Shown here piece after piece: positions 58,581-64,000 of a DNA stretch of 64,000 nucleotides; position 1 is the stretch's first letter; each line of letters opens with the position of its first letter. A program made the translations under genes and the position numbers. The stretch is from Nymphaea colorata (lineage: Eukaryota; Streptophyta; Magnoliopsida; Nymphaeales; Nymphaeaceae): positions 4,240,001 to 4,304,000 of the forward strand of contig NC_045147.1 of NCBI RefSeq assembly GCF_008831285.2, read 5' to 3'. Under the pieces are notes generated by a model that made no database searches, was not told the origin of the DNA, and was given only the letters and a program-made list of their open reading frames with translations.

Positions 58581-58799
58581 GTGAATGGTAACTAGAGTCA
58601 CCTAGCCATCCAATTAGGATTGTTCATCTAAGATAGATGGATGGTTGGGAGAAAAATAAGGAGAAAAAAGTTTGAAATAATATTAAATGATGAAAGTGTT
58701 TTTAAAAACTTTTTTTGTTGTTTTTCTCTTAATTGTCCATCATTGTTAATTACACTGACCTAATTAGAAGGATGGGTGACTCTAAAATGCTAGAGCCAC

Positions 58800-58801
<2 letters not shown>
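58577..58801 (+). mobile_element. Family B microsatellite-flanked element, copy 2
   Basis: The ~225-bp element lies between (TA)n and a (CA)n(TA)n tract. The ends carry imperfect inverted repeats: left TAGAGTCACC followed by CATCC and ATTAGG, right (minus strand) TAGAGTCACCCATCC and AATTAGG. The middle has 'aaatgatgaaagtgt' and T-rich 'ctttttttgttgtttttctc'. No coding. Confidence 0.7.
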
Positions 58802-58862
<61 letters not shown>

Positions 58863-58868
58863 GTATGT
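58802..58868. repeat. (CA)n (TA)n microsatellite between family B copies
   Basis: About 48 bases of CA, then about 12 of TA, then 'tgtatgtgt'. Confidence 0.95.
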
Positions 58869-58869
58869 G

Positions 58870-59226
58870 TGAATGATGACTTTTGCTATTCAGAGTCACT
58901 CAACCATCTAACCAAGGCTGTCTATCTCAAGCATATAGATGATTGAAATAAAAACTAAGAGAAAAAAATGTAAACTAATACTAGATCATGAAAATGTCCA
59001 ACACCTTTTTCTCTTTATTTTATTCTTAGCTTGCTATGTATAGTCACTCAACCATCTAACAAAGGCTGTCTATCTCAAGCATATAGATGATTGAAATAAA
59101 AACTAAGAGAAAAAGATGTAAACTAATACTAGATGATGAAAATGTCCAACACCTTTTTCTCTTTATTTTATTCTTAGCCATCCATTATGTTGAATCAAAC
59201 TACTCTAATTAGATGGCCGGGCAACT

Positions 59227-59230
<4 letters not shown>
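58870..59230 (+). mobile_element. Family B element, copy 3, with internal duplication
   Basis: Same layout as copy 2, with ends AGAGTCACTCAACCATCTAA and, on the minus strand, AGAGTTGCCCGGCCATCTAA. A 136-bp segment is duplicated inside (58895-59030 and 59043-59178), with only about three differences. Bordered by (CA)n(TA)n on the left and (TA)n(CA)n at 59231-59276 on the right. Confidence 0.75.

Positions 59231-59276
<46 letters not shown>
59231..59276. repeat. (TA)n (CA)n microsatellite right of family B copy 3
   Basis: About 34 bases of TA followed by about 12 of CA. Confidence 0.95.
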
Positions 59277-59278
<2 letters not shown>

Positions 59279-59516
59279 CACTCTCACTCACTACATAGAT
59301 GGAGGCAAAGAAATATGGTGGGATGTCCCCATAAGCTAAACGGCTATTGCCAGTAGCATTATGGACAACAACTCCTACCCTTGCTAATGGCTTTTTTCAA
59401 TGCCACTAAGGGCAAGGGCAGCCTTGGCTATCTCTTGGGCATGAGTCACATTGTTGGCAACAACATTGAAGCTATTGCAAATAGCATAGGATTTGGTGAA
59501 TATATAGTATAGTTCA

Positions 59517-59548
59517 TTGTAGTGAAACATCAAACATAACAATGACAA
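59517..59548. repeat. Left 32-bp direct repeat flanking LINE
   Basis: It starts 'ttgtagtgaaacatc' and ends 'aacaatgacaa', identical over 32 bases to 62787-62818. It is read as the target-site duplication of the LINE between them. Confidence 0.85.
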
Positions 59549-59849
59549 TCCTTGTGAGAGTTTTTATCTATCCTTGTGTGGATAGGGTTTTTCCCCTCCT
59601 TCTTGTCACTTATTTTGTTTTCATCGTTCTCTCTTTCTATATGGTTCAGTCTAGGAATTAGAGGTTGTAGAGTCCTCCCATCGGTAAGCCTCCTATTCCT
59701 AAGGCAAATGGGTGTGAGGTGGGCATCACGGAGGCAGGGAAGGCACTGAGATCCAGATCCTTCATGACTCCAATGGAGATCGAGTTAGGGTAGAGATGGG
59801 GAGACTCTCGATTATCAAGGCAAAGGGCATCACTAGCAGATTGAGGAGG

Positions 59850-60400
59850 ACAAGGAAGAGCTGGAAGTTGTACAAGATGGGGGAAGAGCTTGTATAGAAG
59901 TCCCAAGTTTGTTGTAGACGCATTGAAGAAGCAATGGAAAACGCCGTCCCCTTCCCTCTTCACTGCCCTTGGAAGAGGTGGATTCCTGATTTAGTTTGCT
60001 CAGACAAATGAGGGTGTAGCCCTCAAACAGCGACCTTGGAGAGTGCTGGGAATGGTCAATCAATAGATCCCATCATTGAATAAGGAGGTGGAATCTTTGT
60101 TCAAAATTCGTATTTGGATTCAATTACTGAAGATGACATCTCTTCTCGGGAACAAGTCCATGTTCATGGTTGTAGCTATAGCATTAAATAGGAAGTTTAT
60201 TGCAGTTGATCCGTCCACAATTAACATTCATCGTGAAAAGTATACATATATATGTGTTGAGGTTCTTTTAAATTTCCAACATGTCTGTGAAGTTGAGATT
60301 CTGTTGGAAGAGGGTATAGAAATTGTTCAACAGATTCATTATGAAGGTAGAATTAAATCTTGTGTTCAAATAACAATTAAAGTGAAGCAGGGTCAGGAAT
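59850..60400 (+). pseudogene. LINE ORF1 (DUF4283-like, nucleic-acid-binding)
   Basis: Translation gives FVVDALKKQW, LGRGGFLI, RPWRVLGM, KIRIWIQLLKMTSLLGNKSM, ALNRKFIAVDPSTINIHREK, YTYICVEVLLNF, EIVQQIHYEGRIKSC. These match, in order, the plant LINE ORF1 pattern (KxW...GxGxFLF.F....RPW...IWVRLxGLP......A.GKPLAVDxxT......Y.RVCVEIDL...V.YE.KP..C). Two stops fall in the N-terminal half; 60076-60402 is open. The CCHC knuckle expected after it is not recognised. Confidence 0.75.
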
Positions 60401-60919
60401 AACTAATCTCTTTATGATAAACATATCCATTCTGCAAATTTGTTATTACGGGTAGTTCCTACAAAGGATTAGACTAATGACATATTAAATCCTTTCAGCC
60501 GAAGTGTGTCAAGAATCTTTGCATGTAATCCTATTGTCGACACTGAGTTCCCTCCAAGTTTCAAATTCCAAGCCATGAAAAGGATTTCCTCTCTAGTTGG
60601 TAGCGACTCTCAGGCCAATTCTACTAATTCTCTCAAATCTTCTAGACTCAACAGAAATAAATCCTCCAAGTTTAAAGATCTCTATAAATCTCCTTCCAGA
60701 AAGTCCTAAACATCATTAGTAGATATGCAGAACACTCTATCCATTGCTCAACATCTTTCTCAGTTGCGTAATAAGAGATGTGTAGAGGTTAATAAGTTGG
60801 GACAAACTGCAAAATGAAAACTGATAAAGAGCATGAGAAAACTGACGAAGTTTTTCAACTGGTTTTTCCTGGTGCAGACAATAAGGTCCAACCTTATCCT
60901 GAGCCTTAGTTATTTGATG

Positions 60920-61700
60920 TATCTTAGAATCTCAGCTTGGAATGTGTGAGGTCTAGTGTGGAGTGCAGCCAGGTGTGCTCTTAGGATAACTATACAAAAT
61001 AAAACTGCTGATATGTTATATTTATATGATACTATACTTTCTGATTGGCATTACAATCATTTTATTAGACATCATCCTAATTTTGGTTGGTCTCATAATG
61101 ATAATCATAGTGGCTTATTGGGAAGGATTGTGGGGGCTTGACAACCTAATTCTACTAAGATTCTATCACTTGTTCATTTTGAATTTTGTTCTTTTTTTAT
61201 ATTTGAAAGTAAAGAGGACCACCTTCAGTTTGTTGTGGTGGAAATTTATATGAGCCCTAACCCTCTTATTAAAGCCAATCAGTTCATTCTCTTTCATCTA
61301 ATCATTTCATTAGTTAATCTCCATTGAATCATTTGTGATTTCAATGGACTTAGAAATGCAGGGGATAAAATAGAGGGATCTCCCAACCACAATTGCTTTC
61401 AATGCTTTCCTAGCATATTGTAATCTCACAATCTTGGAGGATAGGAGGATTCAATATACTTAGTCTAACAACAAGGTGGGTTTAGAGAGGATTCTGTGCA
61501 TATTAGACTAGTGTCTCCTAAATTCGCAATGAATGGATTCTTTTAGTGGCAGACCTCAACTTCATATTCAATGTTGCACAGTTTTTGAGCATAGCCTACT
61601 CTCTATGACAGTTGGGGATCCTTCATCTTGCTATTTTGGCAAAAAACTGACTAAGTACACATTCTTTTGGGGTAAAAAAGAGAGTTGTCTTCAAATAGTG
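60920..61700 (+). pseudogene. LINE apurinic-like endonuclease remnant
   Basis: It starts LRISAWNV.GL (family MKIISWNVRGL) and continues with HHPNFGWSHNDNHSGLLGRI, FVVVEIYMSPNP and CDFNGLRNAGDKIEGSP (family GDFN...), and ends with a decayed 'PTL..LGILHLAILAKN' in place of SDH. The Glu of the canonical active site was not placed. Stops and frameshifts throughout. Confidence 0.65.
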
Positions 61701-62786
61701 GTAGAGATATAGAATACGGTACTCCATGGATGCCCAAGATCCAAGTCCTTGCTAAACTTGAGGTGTAAGAATTGGTCTTGCTAACTGGAACAGAACTCAT
61801 GGCGGTAATGTTTCAAAAAAATTAAGTCTTTGACTATTGAGCTGGAATTAGTGTAAGGTGCAAGCGGGAGAGATTATTTGGCTTTGTCTGACTACAAAAT
61901 CACCCTCTGAAAAGAACTTCTTGATGCTTTGGGTGAAGAGGAATTACTTTGGAAGCAAAAATTGAGATTCAAATGGAACAAAGAGGGTGACTGCAATACA
62001 ATATTTTATACATATTGTCCTTTGGAAGATATGTTCTTAAGGAATGAAGCAGTCCATAATGATCTGTCTCTTACTTTACGTCAATTCTTAATTTGGTTTG
62101 CCTGTTTGGAATTCTTTTTTGGCCTATGAATGGACTAAGCATGATAGAGAGTTTTAGCTTTGGCTTAAACATGGAATATCGTCGGATCCTTGGCCTCCTG
62201 ATAGTACCTATTACTGGTATATTCATCTTCTTACTATGAAGTTTGAGAACCATAGTATGGTGGGAGTTGCTTTGAACTGAAGTGCTAGTGACTTAGTTTG
62301 GATTGAACTTTTGAGAGATGTGGAGGACCACATCCTTTCAGAATTCAAGCTGCTCTCAGGCTGTGTGCAAAGAATTAGTAACATCCATGACAGCATCGAC
62401 ATATTTGCCAACAATATTAAATAGAAGAAATTACTTCAAAATGCTCTTGAAGGCAGGAATTAAATTTTGTCCACATTTCTTGACATGCTGAGCAGATCGA
62501 CACAATTATTTGCTGCTGATATGGGCATTCACATGTAGATAGTAGATCAGATTTTGTTCTGATGCAAGGAGTCGTAGACTTTTCAGGTTTTTTGGTGGAA
62601 TTTCGTTTAAGGATCTGAGTGATACTGTTCTATTCCATTTTTTAGTACTACATGTATTGAGTGCTTATTCTTGGTAGCACTATGGTATTGGTGATGGTTT
62701 TGTATATGTGTACTGCTCAATTTTGTTATGAATAAAAGGTTAAGGGGACCTCCTTCCCTCATAGGTTTGCATCGGAATGATAATCC

Positions 62787-62818
62787 TTGTAGTGAAACAT
62801 CAAACATAACAATGACAA
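62787..62818. repeat. Right 32-bp direct repeat flanking LINE
   Basis: Perfect match to 59517-59548. Preceded by 'gaatgataatcc' rather than a poly(A) or simple tail. Confidence 0.85.
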
Positions 62819-63011
62819 ACCACATGAACTTGACTCATGATCATGATTGCAATTAAAAATTTTAAATAAAAAAGTATGTGGATGTCTTCATTCTCCAGCT
62901 TTTCACAACATACTATCTGATGCATTGCATTGGACTGTGTCTAGTTACAACTATCCGATGCAATCTATTGAATGATTATGGTTGGCCGAAACTTAAGAAG
63001 GTCATAGGATT

Positions 63012-63132
<121 letters not shown>

Positions 63133-63349
63133 TCTACTGTTGATGTTGCAGTCGTAAAGATGGTGCCACCGCCAATGGTTTTGCAGGCGAATTGTCGCCT
63201 GCTGCCCTCTTTTGAAGGAAATAGTAGCACCCAACCGACCTGGAGTTTGAGCATGTTTTCCTACCCGAAAAGGTTTTCATTGCCTTTCTGTTAAAAGCAA
63301 GGCCTTCTTCGACATTAGAGGCAAAGGATTAGTTCCCGCATAAAATGTC

Positions 63350-63358
63350 CGCTCTATT
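63350..63358 (+). promoter_or_regulatory. Candidate TATA element of EF-hand gene
   Basis: CTATTTATT (63353-63361 region) lies about 115 bases upstream of the ATG, followed by a switch to GC-rich sequence. This fits a transcription start near 63385 and a leader of about 85 bases. The element is weak compared with a consensus TATAAA. Confidence 0.35.
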
Positions 63359-63471
63359 TATTGGCTCAATGGGACGTGGTCACCGTCGTAGCCCGCGTCA
63401 GCCGATACCCCAGCGAGACACCGGACGCTAATCGTCAGAGAGAGTGCGAGAGAAGAAGGCGAAGAAGAGAG

Positions 63472-63894
63472 ATGGGCGTGGTGGTGATAGACGGATCAAC
63501 GGTGCGGGACTTCGTGCAGGATGAAGCGGCGTTCACGAAGAGCGTGGACGAGGCGTTCGTGAAGCTCGACGTCAACGGCGACGGGGTTCTGTCCCGGGCG
63601 GAGCTGCGTAAAGCCTTCGAGTCGCTGCGGCTGATAGAGTCCCACTTCGGCATCGATGTTTCCACCACTCCCGAGGAGCTCACCTCCCTCTACAACTCCA
63701 TCTTCGACAAATTCGACACCGACCACAGCGGCACCGTCGATCACAAGGAGTTCCACGACGAGATGCGGCTCATTATGCTCGCGCTCGCCGATGGCCTCGG
63801 CAACTTCCCTATCCAGATGGCCATCGATGACTCCGACAGCCTCCTTCAGAAGGCTGTCGATCTCGAGACCTCCAAAACCACCTCTTCTCCATAG
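63472..63894 (+). CDS. EF-hand calcium-binding protein, single exon
   Basis: 140 residues. Two canonical 12-residue calcium loops: D33-V-N-G-D-G-V-L-S-R-A-E44 and D82-T-D-H-S-G-T-V-D-H-K-E93, with all coordinating positions intact. The N-terminus starts MGVVVIDGSTVRDFV. A Met-Gly start could suggest N-myristoylation, but residue 5 is Val rather than the preferred Ser/Thr. The length and the sequence LADGLGNFPIQMAIDD after the second hand resemble a small plant EF-hand family of about 140-170 residues, presumably calcium sensors. ATG 63472 is chosen over upstream in-frame starts because it follows an A/G-rich leader (gaagaagagag) and begins the conserved protein. Codon use is strongly GC-rich, unlike the rest of the window. 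Confidence 0.9.
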   Translation: MGVVVIDGSTVRDFVQDEAAFTKSVDEAFVKLDVNGDGVLSRAELRKAFESLRLIESHFGIDVSTTPEELTSLYNSIFDKFDTDHSGTVDHKEFHDEMRLIMLALADGLGNFPIQMAIDDSDSLLQKAVDLETSKTTSSP

Positions 63895-64000
63895 ATATTA
63901 ACGTCTCAACGCTTTCCCAGACACCGGTTTGTTTTGCATTTCTGTTGTTGAAAACAGGGTAACCTCCTCCCCAAGTAATTTGGGGATTCCTCCTTTTTCT
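63895..64000 (+). other. 3' flank of EF-hand gene
   Basis: The 3' UTR runs to the end of the window. No polyadenylation signal is visible within it. Confidence 0.5.

Larger units (their letters stand above)
59549..62786 (+). mobile_element. L1-type LINE with ORF1, endonuclease and deleted RT
   Basis: Bounded by the 32-bp direct repeat. Plus-strand order: 5' leader, ORF1 with DUF4283-like domain (about 59850-60400), Ser/Lys-rich tail (60506-60709), endonuclease (about 60920-61700), the post-endonuclease hallmark EELLWKQKLRFKWNKEGDCN (about 61935-61995), then unassigned sequence to 62786. The RT domain is missing. No poly(A) precedes the right repeat. Many stops. Confidence 0.8.

Overview
The window is plant nuclear DNA. 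The evidence is short GT-AG introns, a domesticated Mutator-type (MUSTANG) gene with plant-type domain order, a laccase fragment, a plant-type EF-hand gene, Ty1/copia, Ty3/gypsy, L1-type, hAT and PIF/Harbinger relics, an old caulimovirid insertion, and many (TA)n and (CT)n microsatellites. It looks like a repeat-rich, gene-poor part of a flowering-plant genome. The species cannot be named from the sequence alone.

Only two genes look intact. One is a single-exon EF-hand protein at 63472-63894 (+). The other is a two-exon PB1-MULE-SWIM-zinc-knuckle protein at 31986-34458 (+), a MUSTANG-B-like domesticated transposase of 766 residues. Its exon join keeps frame, and its first catalytic Asp position is His. 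A promoter-like, GC- and CT-rich block at 22.1-23.7 kb carries candidate first exons on the minus strand and may also hold a far-upstream leader for the MUSTANG-like gene.

Layout: 1-3.7 kb decayed Ty3/gypsy (-); 8.1-9.9 kb broken hAT transposase (+); 10.6-14.65 kb endogenous caulimovirid fragment (-), with RT/RNase H, intergenic region, tRNA-Met primer site and a movement-protein-like region in circularly permuted order; 15.2-17.7 kb decayed PIF/Harbinger (-); 18.35-18.52 kb laccase relic (-); 19.3-30.7 kb (TA)n-associated inverted-repeat elements and two hAT MITEs with 8-bp target duplications; 32-34.8 kb MUSTANG-like gene; 36.4-37.75 kb LTR-like DNA; 38.6-40.1 kb Ty1/copia (-); 42.5-46.8 kb a large PIF/Harbinger element (+); 49.9-51.0 kb copia (-); 51.9-53.4 kb gypsy (-); 53.95-57.3 kb LINE (-) split by a 1.4-kb Harbinger element; 58.5-59.25 kb a second (TA)n-associated family; 59.55-62.79 kb LINE (+) inside a 32-bp direct repeat; then the EF-hand gene.

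The most unusual object is the Harbinger element at 42497-46774. It fuses a truncated Myb/SANT-like domain in frame to the transposase. After its last intron, the transposase stop overlaps (ATGA) the start of a third ORF, a 114-residue protein with an RNase H1 N-terminal hybrid-binding (Cauli_VI-type) domain. Its right terminal repeat is missing, and a ~103-bp direct repeat of the left flank follows it. It has two in-frame stops, so this copy is dead, but the architecture may exist intact elsewhere in the genome.
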